From Candidatus Brocadia sinica JPN1 (lineage in GTDB: Bacteria; Planctomycetota; Brocadiia; Brocadiales; Brocadiaceae), in contig NZ_BAFN01000001.1 in NCBI RefSeq assembly GCF_000949635.1, forward strand, positions 2,655,673 to 2,719,672: 64,000 nt of DNA, read 5' to 3'. Below the pieces are notes generated by a model, which had not been told where the DNA came from, did not search any database, and worked only from the letters and a program-made list of their open reading frames with translations. The position numbers and the translations under genes were made by a program. Shown one piece after another: positions 38,530-47,508 of the stretch (positions within the stretch are counted from its first letter, which is position 1; the number at the start of each line of letters is the position of its first letter).

Positions 38530-38777
38530 AAATCCATCACGATACGTAAAATTCTGCGAGAATCCCCTTTATTCGGGGATTTTGATAACGCGACTTGAAT
38601 GTTATGGAGGATTAAAAAATGGTTACAAAAAATACTACATCATCTTTGGATTCTTGGCAAGGAAAAAACAGCGGGCAAAATTTACATATTGCGGTAATAT
38701 TACGACTTATGCTATAGTAATTTTCATATGAATGGCTTCAGATTAATACCATAAGATGTAGAAGGAAAGGTGACGCA

Positions 38778-39914
38778 ATGGATGTATCGGCAAGATTTCT
38801 CCAAACAGCCCTGGATGGTATTGATGATTGTATTAATATCGTCGATAAGAAATTTCAAATCATATTTATTAATGAGGCTGCAAGTAAGAGAGTCGGGAAA
38901 AATTGGCGAACAATGTTAGGAAACAAGTGTTATGCACAACTGTGGGGAAAAAGCGCACCGTGTGAAAATTGTGTGACAGGAAAGGCTTTTGAGACTGGAA
39001 AAACACAGCAAACAATCAAATGGGAAATAGGACCTGATGGTAAAAAGCACTTCATGGAACATTTTGCATTTCCCATTACAGATAAGGAGGGTAATGTAGA
39101 ATATACGGTAGAAATTTTCAGAGATATTACCGAAAGAAAATTGCTTGAAGAGGAGAGGGAGCAACAACGACTGGAACTGGGCAAGCGGGTACGTGAACTA
39201 CGGCATGCTTATGAGGAACTCAAATCGTTACAGAATCAACTCCTGCAAGCCGAAAAAATGGCTTCTATCGGCCTTCTTGCATCCAGCCTTGCTCACGAAT
39301 TGGATACCCCGCTTGCCACGATTTCCGGTTATTGCGAATTACTGGCAGAAGATATTCAGGACAAAAATTTCCTGGGGCGTGTTAAAACCATCTCTGAACA
39401 GGTAATAAAGTGCCAAAAGACGATTAGAAATCTATTGGATTTTTCAAGGAAATCCAATTATGAAAGAAAATTATGCAATATCCATCAATTAATCAATAGT
39501 ATACTTTCACTTGTTGAGCATCGCTTAATAATTCATAAAATAAGATTACATAAAACATTTGATGACCAGATACCACCTTTATTGGTCGACGGGAATCAAA
39601 TTCAGCAGGTAATTCTCAATCTCGTAAATAATGCTGTGGATGCTTTACCTCAGGGCGGAGATGTCTTTATTGAAACCAGGGTAAATAGGGAGGCGAAGTC
39701 TTTCGAAATTATTTTTGAGGACAACGGAATCGGGATCTCCGACGAACACAGAAAATATATTTTTTCGCCCTTCTTTACAACCAAGGAACCTGGCAAAGGA
39801 ACGGGATTGGGATTATTAATTTGCAAAAATATCATTTTGGCCCATAACGGGAAAATAACATTAGAAAGCCGCGTAGGTAATGGGACGAAATTCGTTATAT
39901 TGTTGCCTCTGTGA
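38778..39914 (+). CDS. Cytoplasmic PAS sensor histidine kinase
   Basis: A 378-residue soluble kinase. An N-terminal PAS domain (about 5-118) with cysteines in KCYAQLW and APCENC resembles the Cys-rich PAS of the 7876-8736 protein. A coiled coil (about 120-155) links it to HisKA with LASSLAHELDTPLATI and an ATPase domain with NLVNNAVDALPQGG and GTGLGLLI. The ATG at 38778 has AAGGAAAGG upstream. The sigma54 activator 29 bp downstream is its likely partner, an NtrB/NtrC-style pair. Confidence 0.9.
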   Translation: MDVSARFLQTALDGIDDCINIVDKKFQIIFINEAASKRVGKNWRTMLGNKCYAQLWGKSAPCENCVTGKAFETGKTQQTIKWEIGPDGKKHFMEHFAFPITDKEGNVEYTVEIFRDITERKLLEEEREQQRLELGKRVRELRHAYEELKSLQNQLLQAEKMASIGLLASSLAHELDTPLATISGYCELLAEDIQDKNFLGRVKTISEQVIKCQKTIRNLLDFSRKSNYERKLCNIHQLINSILSLVEHRLIIHKIRLHKTFDDQIPPLLVDGNQIQQVILNLVNNAVDALPQGGDVFIETRVNREAKSFEIIFEDNGIGISDEHRKYIFSPFFTTKEPGKGTGLGLLICKNIILAHNGKITLESRVGNGTKFVILLPL

Positions 39915-39942
39915 GGGTCATTTCAGTTGACGGGTAAGGATC

Positions 39943-41301
39943 TTGAAGAAGATACTGGTTGTTGATGACGATATGGCAATGGGAGAGATGTGTAAAGAGC
40001 TTCTGAAGAGTAAAGGCTATATATCGGATGTTGTCACAAGTGGTAAAGAAGCTATAGAAAAGGTGTCCAGGGACGGCATATATGCCATTATCCTTACGGA
40101 TCTGGTTATGCCAGAGATTGATGGTATAGAGGTTTTAAAAAGGGTTAAACAACAAAATCCAAGTATAGACGTAGTCGTAATGACAAGTTACGGTACTGTA
40201 ACAAATGCCGTGGAAGCCATGAAACTCGGCGCCTCTGACTATATTACAAAGCCGTTTAAACGTGATGAGCTTATTATTGTCATTGAAAAAATATTGCAAC
40301 TACAGCGTCTCGAAGGCGAGGTCGACCGGTTGCGTTCCGAACTCGGTGAAAAATACAAATTTGGTAATATCATTGGTGAAAGCCCGAAGATTAAAAAAAT
40401 ATATGAAATTATATCTAATGTTTCTAATACAGAAGCAAATATCCTGGTTCAGGGAGAAACGGGTACTGGTAAAGAATTGGTAGCAAGGGCTATTCATTAT
40501 AACAGCGCCCGTAAAGATTATCCGTTTGTAAAGGTAGACTGTGCGGCGCTGGCTGAGACTTTGTTGGAAAGTGAGCTATTCGGCCATGAAAAAGGGGCAT
40601 TTACGGGTGCCACAAAAGATAGAATCGGTCGTTTCAGAACGGCTGATCATGGTACGATATTTTTGGATGAAATCGGTAATATTCCTTTGTCGGTACAAGC
40701 GAAATTACTTCGTGTCCTGCAAGACAGTGAATTTGAGGCTGTGGGGAGTGACGAGCTGATAAGAGTGGATGTACGAATCATTGCAGCAACCAATGCAAAT
40801 CTGGAAGAACACGTTGAAAAAGGCTTATTCCGCAGAGACCTTTTCTACAGACTTAATGTTATTCGTATTTTCCTGCCACCCTTAAGAGAACGTGTAGACG
40901 ACGTCCCGCTACTTGCTGCGTATTTTCTTTCCATTCATAGTAAAAAGAACCGGAAAACTGTTGAAGGAATTTCCCGTGAGGCGTTAAACAAACTCGTATC
41001 GTATACCTGGCCTGGAAATATACGGGAACTGGAAAATGTTATTGAGCGTGCAGTTATCCTTTGCAGAGGGACAATGATTGAACCTGTTGATATTCCTCTG
41101 TATCAGGAAAAAATGGTCTTTCCGCCGGATCTCTCCGGGAAGCCACTCGATGTACTAATGGATCAGGTTGAACGTCAAATAATTATGAATACTCTGGAGA
41201 CGGCGGGAGCAGACAAGGAAAAAGCCGCAAAAATACTCCAGATTTCCCGTGCCAGTTTTTATAATAAGTTAAGAAAACACAAAATTACCGAAATGACATA
41301 A
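39943..41301 (+). CDS. Sigma54-dependent response regulator, NtrC family
   Basis: A 452-residue regulator: receiver (1-120, VDDD and acceptor Asp in ILTDLVMPEIDG), AAA+ domain with Walker A GETGTGKE, intact sigma54 loop GAFTGA, Walker B GTIFLDE, and a C-terminal Fis-type helix-turn-helix (AAKILQISRASFYNKLRKH). The start is a TTG at 39943 with AAGGA four bases upstream. It lies with the PAS kinase as a two-component pair. It contrasts with the loop-less regulator 3.4 kb away. Confidence 0.94.
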   Translation: MKKILVVDDDMAMGEMCKELLKSKGYISDVVTSGKEAIEKVSRDGIYAIILTDLVMPEIDGIEVLKRVKQQNPSIDVVVMTSYGTVTNAVEAMKLGASDYITKPFKRDELIIVIEKILQLQRLEGEVDRLRSELGEKYKFGNIIGESPKIKKIYEIISNVSNTEANILVQGETGTGKELVARAIHYNSARKDYPFVKVDCAALAETLLESELFGHEKGAFTGATKDRIGRFRTADHGTIFLDEIGNIPLSVQAKLLRVLQDSEFEAVGSDELIRVDVRIIAATNANLEEHVEKGLFRRDLFYRLNVIRIFLPPLRERVDDVPLLAAYFLSIHSKKNRKTVEGISREALNKLVSYTWPGNIRELENVIERAVILCRGTMIEPVDIPLYQEKMVFPPDLSGKPLDVLMDQVERQIIMNTLETAGADKEKAAKILQISRASFYNKLRKHKITEMT

Positions 41302-41305
41302 TGTT

Positions 41306-41932
41306 ATGAAAGAATTACAAATTCTCTACATCGAGCATTGGCATAATTTTCTGCTCGCCTTTATTCCTCTCTTTATCGCAATCGACGTGGCAGGGATATT
41401 GCCTATTTTTATGTCGTTGGTGGAAGGGATAGAAAAGCCGCAGAAAATAAAAACGATAAACCAGTCTGTGATCACTGCCCTTTCAGTCAGTGTTGGCTTC
41501 CTGGCCATCGGAAAGTTTATTTTTTCCGTGCTGGGAATTGAAATATACGATTTCAAAATGGCCGGTGGTCTTTTGTTGTTGGTATTTGCCATCAATGATT
41601 TGCTATTTGCGGAGAAAGGAAAGAGGGCAATAACTTCAACGATGGGGGTCGTGCCCTTAGGCATCCCGCTTGTTGTAGGTCCGGCTGTGTTAACCACGAT
41701 CATTGTTACGGTGGATACCTACGGTTATATTCCAACGGTGACTTCCCTGGTAATAAATCTTGTCATTGTATGGGTCGTCCTTCTGAAGTCAAATTTCATC
41801 TATCGAATTATGGGTGAGGGAGGGTCCAAGGCCTTTGCCAAGGTCGCATCTCTGTTGCTTGCAGCCATAGCCGTAATGATGATCAGGCGGGGATTTGTGG
41901 ATATGATAGCATTTCTGAAGAAATCTTCCTGA
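41306..41932 (+). CDS. MarC-family membrane protein
   Basis: A 208-residue protein with six hydrophobic segments of the MarC/NAAT family. Typical phrases are FIPLFIAIDVAGILPIF near the start and PLGIPLVVGPAVLTTII in the middle. The function of the family is unsettled; older claims of multidrug resistance did not hold. ATG at 41306, or possibly the in-frame ATG nearby, four bases after the regulator stop, so it may be co-transcribed with it. Confidence 0.88.
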   Translation: MKELQILYIEHWHNFLLAFIPLFIAIDVAGILPIFMSLVEGIEKPQKIKTINQSVITALSVSVGFLAIGKFIFSVLGIEIYDFKMAGGLLLLVFAINDLLFAEKGKRAITSTMGVVPLGIPLVVGPAVLTTIIVTVDTYGYIPTVTSLVINLVIVWVVLLKSNFIYRIMGEGGSKAFAKVASLLLAAIAVMMIRRGFVDMIAFLKKSS

Positions 41933-41934
41933 CA

Positions 41935-42081
41935 ATGCATGCCTATCATCCGGAAATTGTTAACAAATGGCGTATAGGTGATCATCGTTATTTGATTATT
42001 GCAAAAGCTGTAGTGATGAAACTTCCGGCGGCGATAACAAAATCAGAGAAAATGCTCAAGATTGAAGAAAAAAAGAAGTAA
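41935..42081 (+). CDS. Possible small protein directly behind marC
   Basis: A 48-codon frame starting two bases after the marC stop: MHAYHPEIVN, then RYLIIAKAVVMKLP and a Lys-rich end. The tight junction and length suggest translation. It distantly recalls the omega subunit of RNA polymerase (a basic R-Y-x-x-x-x-A-K-A helix), but the resemblance is too weak to name it. It may also be chance. Confidence 0.35.
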   Translation: MHAYHPEIVNKWRIGDHRYLIIAKAVVMKLPAAITKSEKMLKIEEKKK

Positions 42082-42082
42082 T

Positions 42083-42112
42083 TTGACATTATGAGTCAGG
42101 ATATATTACAAT
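42083..42112 (+). promoter_or_regulatory. Sigma70-type promoter for the parvulin gene
   Basis: TTGACA at 42083-42088 and TACAAT at 42107-42112, 18 bases apart, 40 bp before the ATG. Near-consensus boxes in an AT-rich gap. Confidence 0.6.
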
Positions 42113-42151
42113 GACTTTTTATTATTTTTTCATTCTTTATAGGAGAAGTCA

Positions 42152-43204
42152 ATGTTAAGGGGATTTGTTAAACCGATAGGGATACTATTGGGTGGAATAT
42201 TGTGCATTCATTTGAGTGTATCTGCCGCAGAAACAGATACAAAAAAACCTTCTGCACCGCCAAAAAAGGCACAAGCTGTACCGAAGGCAAAGGCTAGTGA
42301 ACCGAAAGAAAAAGAGGCAGTAGCACCCCAGAAGCGAAAGGGCGATTCAAGTAAAGTTCTGGCGACAGTAAATGGTGAAAATATCATCCAGGAGGACGTT
42401 GACCATGTCCTCGGCAGATTCGGAAATCAGATAAGCGAAGATCAAGTTCCAGCAGTTACGCAACAGATACTTGATGGACTGATTACCCAAAAGCTCATCC
42501 TGCAATTTATTCGTGATAATAAGCTCGAACCGAGCAAAACGGAGATAGAGACAGAAGTGAATAAGGTGCGGGAAGATATCAAAGCCAATCCGGGTCTGGC
42601 AGGTCAAACACTGGAGCAGGTATTGGAGTCCCACGGGAGCAGTATTGACGATTTGAAGAAAGATATCACTATATCCCTATCATTGGAAAAGTATCTTGGC
42701 AAAGACCTTGATGATCAGAAAATAAAGGCATATTTTGAGCAGAATAGGTCTGCCTATGACGAATCGGAAGTAAAGGCCAGCCATGTCCTGGTAGATACAC
42801 GGCAAATGAAGTCGGAAACAGAATTGGCACAGGCTAAAGAAAAAATCAATAAAATAAAGGCAGAGATAGATGCGGGAAAAGATTTTGCAGAAGCTGCAAA
42901 GCAGTATTCTGATTGTCCTTCCAAAGAAAAAGGCGGAGACTTGGGTTTCTTTAAAAGAAAAGGACAAATGGTTGAGCCATTCGCTGCTGCTGCGTTTGCG
43001 TTAAAAACAGGACAGATAAGTGGCCCTGTACAGACACAATTCGGATATCATCTCATAAAAGTTACAGAAATAAAAAAAGGGAAAGATATTAACTTCGATA
43101 CTATAAAGCCCAATGTTAAACAAGATATCCTGAGTGAAAAAGCCAAGGTACTCATAGCGCAGCTCAGACAGAATGCCAAGATAGATATGAAAACGCCTCT
43201 TTAA
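42152..43204 (+). CDS. Exported parvulin-type peptidyl-prolyl isomerase, SurA/PrsA-like
   Basis: A 350-residue exported folding catalyst. A signal peptide (about 1-26, ending VSAAE) is followed by a Lys/Pro/Ala-rich stretch (about 30-68), an N-terminal SurA-like chaperone helix region (about 70-200) and one parvulin domain (about 207-305, VKASHVLVDTR...GGDLGFFKRKGQMVEPFAAAAFALKTGQISGPVQTQFGYHLIKV). It helps fold outer-membrane or periplasmic proteins. ATG at 42152 with AGGAGA upstream. A terminator follows. Confidence 0.92.
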   Translation: MLRGFVKPIGILLGGILCIHLSVSAAETDTKKPSAPPKKAQAVPKAKASEPKEKEAVAPQKRKGDSSKVLATVNGENIIQEDVDHVLGRFGNQISEDQVPAVTQQILDGLITQKLILQFIRDNKLEPSKTEIETEVNKVREDIKANPGLAGQTLEQVLESHGSSIDDLKKDITISLSLEKYLGKDLDDQKIKAYFEQNRSAYDESEVKASHVLVDTRQMKSETELAQAKEKINKIKAEIDAGKDFAEAAKQYSDCPSKEKGGDLGFFKRKGQMVEPFAAAAFALKTGQISGPVQTQFGYHLIKVTEIKKGKDINFDTIKPNVKQDILSEKAKVLIAQLRQNAKIDMKTPL

Positions 43205-43258
43205 TCAATTCTCGGGTTCTCTATCTTGTTGACAGGTAGATATTTTGAGTAGCGTGAT

Positions 43259-43300
43259 AAGCTTCCCATCCGTTTTCATTGGGGTGGGAAGCTTTGTTTA
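43259..43300 (+). terminator. Terminator after the parvulin gene
   Basis: AAGCTTCCCA at 43259-43268 pairs exactly with TGGGAAGCTT at 43285-43294, with CC/GG extending inward, followed by TGTTTATT. It lies 55 bp past the stop. Confidence 0.75.
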
Positions 43301-43431
43301 TTATATCTTTAATCTTCGTAGATATTTAAGTTGATTTTTTACTTCCCATATATTATCTTAACGATGCACGAAGGCCTTTTTAAGGTCTTTTCATGCAAGT
43401 AGATGGAACAAAAGTTATAAAAATAATAATT

Positions 43432-43460
43432 TTGACTATCGAAATCGTATGTGATATATT
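43432..43460 (+). promoter_or_regulatory. Sigma70-type promoter for the 43537-45554 operon
   Basis: TTGACT at 43432-43437 and TATATT at 43455-43460 with a 17-base spacer, about 75 bp before the first start codon of the operon. Confidence 0.55.
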
Positions 43461-43536
43461 CCCTCTCGTTGATTCAGATAATGTAAATGATCTATTCAAT
43501 TGCACATATTTGGTATAGAATTGAAAAAGGAGGTAT

Positions 43537-43905
43537 ATGAAATCAATGGCACTGAAGAAGAATGTCACGAACAAACTTGTATTAAGTTCCTTTTTCAAGA
43601 TAATTACTATTGATGGGAAGTCAGAAGAGGTGGTAGTAAAGGTAAGAAGAACGCTTTTTTTTGACGATGAGGATAGCTTCCCTTTTTCTAAAATAAAAAG
43701 TGTGGAAGTTGTAAAGGATGTCCGGGAATCGGTGCCGAATAATTACATAACCTATGCGGTATTCTTAAGGTTGGCAAATGGAAAAAAGATATTAGTTGAT
43801 GAAGTGGGTGAATCATCCAATCGTGGGGGGCTTAAGGAGATGAAAAACCTTGGGAAAAAAATTAGTGTGATAACACGGAAAGAAATGAAATTATTTGAGG
43901 ATTAA
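43537..43905 (+). CDS. Small cytoplasmic protein of unknown function
   Basis: A 122-residue basic protein predicted to be mostly beta strand; no signal peptide or membrane helix. GGAGG precedes the start region; ATG at 43537 or at 43546 (M4). No family recognised. It is the first gene of a unit that continues with an exported protein and a radical SAM enzyme, with a good promoter upstream. Its role there is unknown. Confidence 0.6.
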   Translation: MKSMALKKNVTNKLVLSSFFKIITIDGKSEEVVVKVRRTLFFDDEDSFPFSKIKSVEVVKDVRESVPNNYITYAVFLRLANGKKILVDEVGESSNRGGLKEMKNLGKKISVITRKEMKLFED

Positions 43906-43968
43906 AGAAGGACGCACGATCGAAAAACCCGGAAGACAGAAACACAAATATTATTCAGGAGGTGTTCC

Positions 43969-44535
43969 ATGAAACTTGTTAAACGGTGTCTTGGCCTGGT
44001 TTGTATAATGATATTGGGGGTACCGGCACTGTCCGGTGCATTTGACATTCAACTAACGCAAGAGCAGATGAAAGAGGCAAATGAATATGGTGGAAAATAC
44101 AAAGGAAAAGATATTTTTGACAGCCCTGTTGTAAAACCGGCCTGTTTTGGCGAATATCCCAAAGGTGGAGGCGGGCTGATCATGAGCAAATATATTAAAA
44201 TTGCGGTAAGTTCTGCCATGAAGGCTATGAAAGATCAATCTCTTACTTCTGAGGATTTAAAAGAAATGACAGAATCTGTTACTTTCAATGTTGTTGTTAG
44301 CGTTCCCGAAGAAGGCATTCAATCTCCGGAGGATGTTCAAATTATTCTGAAACAAGGAATGAATGTTATATTGCCAGAAAAAAATGCGTTTGGTATGAAA
44401 TATAAGGACAAAAGACAGGGTATCATTGGCGCTTTCCGATACGACAAAATTAATCCAGGTGCAAATACAGCCATTGTTGTCAAAACGAAAAAAAGTGAGG
44501 AAACGTATAAAATTGATTTTTCTGATGTAAAATGA
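43969..44535 (+). CDS. Exported protein of unknown function
   Basis: A 188-residue protein with a signal peptide (about 1-24, ending LSGA), then DIQLTQEQMKEANEYGGKYKGKDIF and a single Cys in KPACFGEYPKGGGG. The C-terminal half looks like a beta-rich domain. The ATG at 43969 has AGGAGGTG upstream, a strong site. The stop overlaps the radical SAM start by four bases (ATGA), so both are translationally coupled and probably act together. No family recognised. Confidence 0.7.
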   Translation: MKLVKRCLGLVCIMILGVPALSGAFDIQLTQEQMKEANEYGGKYKGKDIFDSPVVKPACFGEYPKGGGGLIMSKYIKIAVSSAMKAMKDQSLTSEDLKEMTESVTFNVVVSVPEEGIQSPEDVQIILKQGMNVILPEKNAFGMKYKDKRQGIIGAFRYDKINPGANTAIVVKTKKSEETYKIDFSDVK

Positions 44536-45554
44536 TTAACACTTTAGAAAAGAAACAAATTGGTCCGAAGCGGACGTTGAGAGACAAGGTATTCGATTAT
44601 TCCAGTCAAAAAATCGGTAAAGAAAGGACGAAATTTTTCTTTAAATTATATGACCTTGCCAGGTTTGACCTCTTTGGCAAACCAAAAGGCGCAATTGGAT
44701 CAATTGATATTACCAACCGCTGTAATCTGCGTTGTAAACACTGCTATTTTTATGCACATGACTATGAAGAGAGGCCTGAGCTCAGTGATGACGAATGGAT
44801 TGATAAACTCGAGAGCTTGAAAGAGACAGATTTTCCATTTTATCAATGTTCCTGGATTGGCGGTGAACCCCTCCTGAGAAAAGAATTAATAGAACGCGGC
44901 ATGAAATATTTCAAATCAAATCTGGTGGCTACCAATGGTACGATTGAACTGCCCAACTGGCCAGATGTGAACTTCTATATGTCGGTTGACGGCAAAAAGG
45001 ATATGCATGATACCATTCGGGGAAAGGGTTGCCATGAAAGGATAAAAAAACATGCCAACAGGCCTGAATTAAAAATTCATGTATCGATGGTAATTAATAA
45101 GATGAATTATCAGGATATTGAATATTTTATCGAGGAATGGAAAGACGTTGGTGTTAAGGGATGTTTATTTCAAATACATACGCCAATAAAAGGCTTGAAA
45201 AACGATGACCTGTGGCCAGGCTGGCAATTACGCGATGAAATATTAGATAAACTGCTTCGGCTAAAAGATGACAAATACGGGGATTTTATCGGCGTGCCCA
45301 GTCTTGTTCTGAAGCTTATGAAATCAGATAAATGCAAAGAGGTCACGAGAAATTGCGTCTTCAAAGAGGTATCCTTTTGTCTCGACCCTCAGGGTCAGAT
45401 TAAAAAACCGTGTATGATGGGCCCTTATGCTGACTGTCTACGGTGTGGATGCGTCCTCCCTTTTCATATGTGGGCGCTTGAAGACAAGTGGCTTATGGCA
45501 AGAGAGGTTTTCATGTCATTGAGGCGCAAATTGGGGAAAAAGGCCTTTCGTTAG
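44532..45554 (+). CDS. Radical SAM enzyme with Cys-rich C-terminus
   Basis: A 340-residue iron-sulfur enzyme. The radical SAM cluster motif is CNLRCKHC (about 64-71), with GGEPLLR for SAM binding and SVDG on a later strand. The C-terminal third contains NCVFKEVSFC, KPCMMGPYADCLRCGC, enough cysteines for one or two auxiliary clusters, as in SPASM-type enzymes. The substrate is unknown. Translational coupling to the exported protein suggests a shared task, perhaps modification of a cell-envelope or small molecule; that is inference. ATG at 44532. Confidence 0.85.
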   Translation: MINTLEKKQIGPKRTLRDKVFDYSSQKIGKERTKFFFKLYDLARFDLFGKPKGAIGSIDITNRCNLRCKHCYFYAHDYEERPELSDDEWIDKLESLKETDFPFYQCSWIGGEPLLRKELIERGMKYFKSNLVATNGTIELPNWPDVNFYMSVDGKKDMHDTIRGKGCHERIKKHANRPELKIHVSMVINKMNYQDIEYFIEEWKDVGVKGCLFQIHTPIKGLKNDDLWPGWQLRDEILDKLLRLKDDKYGDFIGVPSLVLKLMKSDKCKEVTRNCVFKEVSFCLDPQGQIKKPCMMGPYADCLRCGCVLPFHMWALEDKWLMAREVFMSLRRKLGKKAFR

Positions 45555-45590
45555 ATTATACAAAACTCAAAATATCTTTTCCATTTTTGT

Positions 45591-46796
45591 TCATTTGGGC
45601 AAACTCGTTTCTGACCGGTCAGAAATTTGTTTGGTTTCCCCCTCTTTCCTTTCAATAAACCATTTTACAAACCAATCGGACTCTTTCATAATAATACTTC
45701 CGAGAATGGCGCTGAGCAGTACGTAAACCCCTGTAAGAGATTTGAGGGGAAAGGGTAAATTGGGATTCATTGCAATCGTTCCTGCTAAGATGATGGAAAA
45801 TTCCCCTCTTGGAATGAGGCTGAAACCAAGCCTTAAACCTGCCTTTCTGCTCAAATGATATCTTTTGCCAATAAAATAACCTCCAAAGACCTTGCTGAAA
45901 GAGGAGATAACAAAGATAAATATCCCGATCGGAATAAGGTTTGTCACATGCTTATAATCGATTGACATGCCAAATGCGACAAAGAAAATCGCTGTGGAAA
46001 ATTGTTGGAAGGGTTTGATCGCCTCGGAAATTCGATGCCTTTGTTTTGTTTCCGACAATAAAAGTCCTGCAAGAAACGCCCCTATTGCTTCAGAAAGCCC
46101 TATTTTGGACGCAGCACCGGCAGAAAGCACGATAATCGAAAGAATCAGGATTACAAATAACTCCGTATGCTCAATATCAACAATCTTATCGATAAATTTC
46201 TTTGAAGTCTTGGCGAGAACAATAAAGAACAGAAAAAAGGCCGAGGTTTTTAGCAGAACAATGATTGTACCCTTTGTGTCAATATGACCATAATTCAGAA
46301 TCCCAACAAAAAATGCAAGGAATAGGGCTATAAACATATCCTCAAAAATCAGAATGTTAAGGATATATTCAGTCTCTGGGTTTGCAGAACGTTTTAAATC
46401 GATAATTGACTTGGCCACAATCACAGAGCTGGTGACATAAAGAATACCACCGAGTAAAAGGGATTGCATCAAATCGTAACCTAGTATCCAGCCAAGAAGC
46501 AGACCAATGGGAAAGTTGAAGAAAAGGTCGTAAATCCCGGTAGTAAATATTTTCCGCTGGTTATGAAATAAATTGCCCACAGAAAATTCCAGACCAAACA
46601 TAAACAGCATAAAAATAATACCCAGGGTGGCGATAAATTCTGTAATAATCGTAACGGGGAAAAAATTCTGCAGAATCATTCCCACCACGATGAATACAGC
46701 CGTGAGCGATTGATTGACTTTTGCGGCCAACAAACCAGCAAAAAATAAGGCGATGAGGGAAATCCCTAATGATAACACGCTTTCATTTACGATCAT
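45591..46796 (-). CDS. khtU: CPA2-type cation:proton antiporter, KhtU-like
   Basis: A 401-residue membrane protein with about 12 hydrophobic segments of the CPA2 (Kef/GerN) family. Typical segments are FGLEFS, ESEIGAFLAGLLLSET-like (here GLSEAIGAFLAGLLLSET) and RLGFSLIPRGEFSIILAG. It lacks the C-terminal RCK domain of KefB/C. Coupled by a four-base overlap to the TrkA-C protein upstream, it fits the KhtT/KhtU potassium-proton antiporter arrangement of Bacillus. Potassium as substrate is inferred. Confidence 0.85.
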   Translation of the reverse strand: MIVNESVLSLGISLIALFFAGLLAAKVNQSLTAVFIVVGMILQNFFPVTIITEFIATLGIIFMLFMFGLEFSVGNLFHNQRKIFTTGIYDLFFNFPIGLLLGWILGYDLMQSLLLGGILYVTSSVIVAKSIIDLKRSANPETEYILNILIFEDMFIALFLAFFVGILNYGHIDTKGTIIVLLKTSAFFLFFIVLAKTSKKFIDKIVDIEHTELFVILILSIIVLSAGAASKIGLSEAIGAFLAGLLLSETKQRHRISEAIKPFQQFSTAIFFVAFGMSIDYKHVTNLIPIGIFIFVISSFSKVFGGYFIGKRYHLSRKAGLRLGFSLIPRGEFSIILAGTIAMNPNLPFPLKSLTGVYVLLSAILGSIIMKESDWFVKWFIERKEGETKQISDRSETSLPK

Positions 46797-47299
46797 TTTC
46801 CCAAATGTTGTTTAATCTCAAAGGTTGATAGAAAATTCTTAATCTGCTCGTTATTCCCTATAATGATAAGTGTATCCTGGGGTTTAATGATTTCGCTGGA
46901 AGAGGGATTGGGAATTACCGTTTCGCCCCTGATAATGGTGGTAATGGATACTCCCGTTGTTTTTCTGATATCCAATTCTTCAATCTTTTTATTGGCAAGT
47001 ATTGAATCGGGGACGATCTTGATCCATTCCATAGTCACGTTTTTCATCATTAATTTCGGCTCGTCTTCAATGACAGGCTGGAAGTATGTTCCCGAGAGTA
47101 TGGTGCCAATCTGACGTGCCTCTTCATCGCTAAGCGTAGTTACGGAAGTAGGCTCGTCGTTGTCTTTGGTAAATTTAAACACCTCTCTTTCTCCTGAAGA
47201 ATGAATCACTACGACCAATTTATCGCCAGAATCCAATTCCAGGGTAAATTTTTTACCTATACCAGGCAGGTCGCATTCCTTGATTTCCGACATATACAA
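46793..47299 (-). CDS. khtT: TrkA-C/RCK-C regulatory subunit, KhtT-like
   Basis: A 168-residue soluble protein with an N-terminal domain of the KhtT type and a C-terminal RCK-C (TrkA-C) domain (about 80-160, with ILANKKIEELDIRKTTGVSITTIIRGETVIPNPSSSEIIKPQDTLIIIG). It should gate the antiporter encoded downstream, binding nucleotides such as c-di-AMP in related proteins; the ligand here is unknown. Start at 47299 (ATG), with AGGGGTTG just upstream on the minus strand. Confidence 0.87.
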   Translation of the reverse strand: MYMSEIKECDLPGIGKKFTLELDSGDKLVVVIHSSGEREVFKFTKDNDEPTSVTTLSDEEARQIGTILSGTYFQPVIEDEPKLMMKNVTMEWIKIVPDSILANKKIEELDIRKTTGVSITTIIRGETVIPNPSSSEIIKPQDTLIIIGNNEQIKNFLSTFEIKQHLGK

Positions 47300-47508
47300 C
47301 CCCTTTCTCTCATACGCATTTTACTTTTAACAAACACAAAAATGTCTACGAGCGTTCCATAGAAATAAGATGATATTACGCATTGCATAATCAGTTGTCA
47401 ATTTATTTTAGTAATCAAGCTTCTTCAATATCCTTGACTTTAGTTTGTGATTAATATAACCTTTTACCTGTGGAATAATAAATGAATTCAACAAATAAGG
47501 AGAGCGCT

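Noticed and set aside
47300-47508. Cobalamin riboswitch before cobO
   Set aside because: I looked for a B12-box-like segment and saw none in this 209-bp AT-rich gap.
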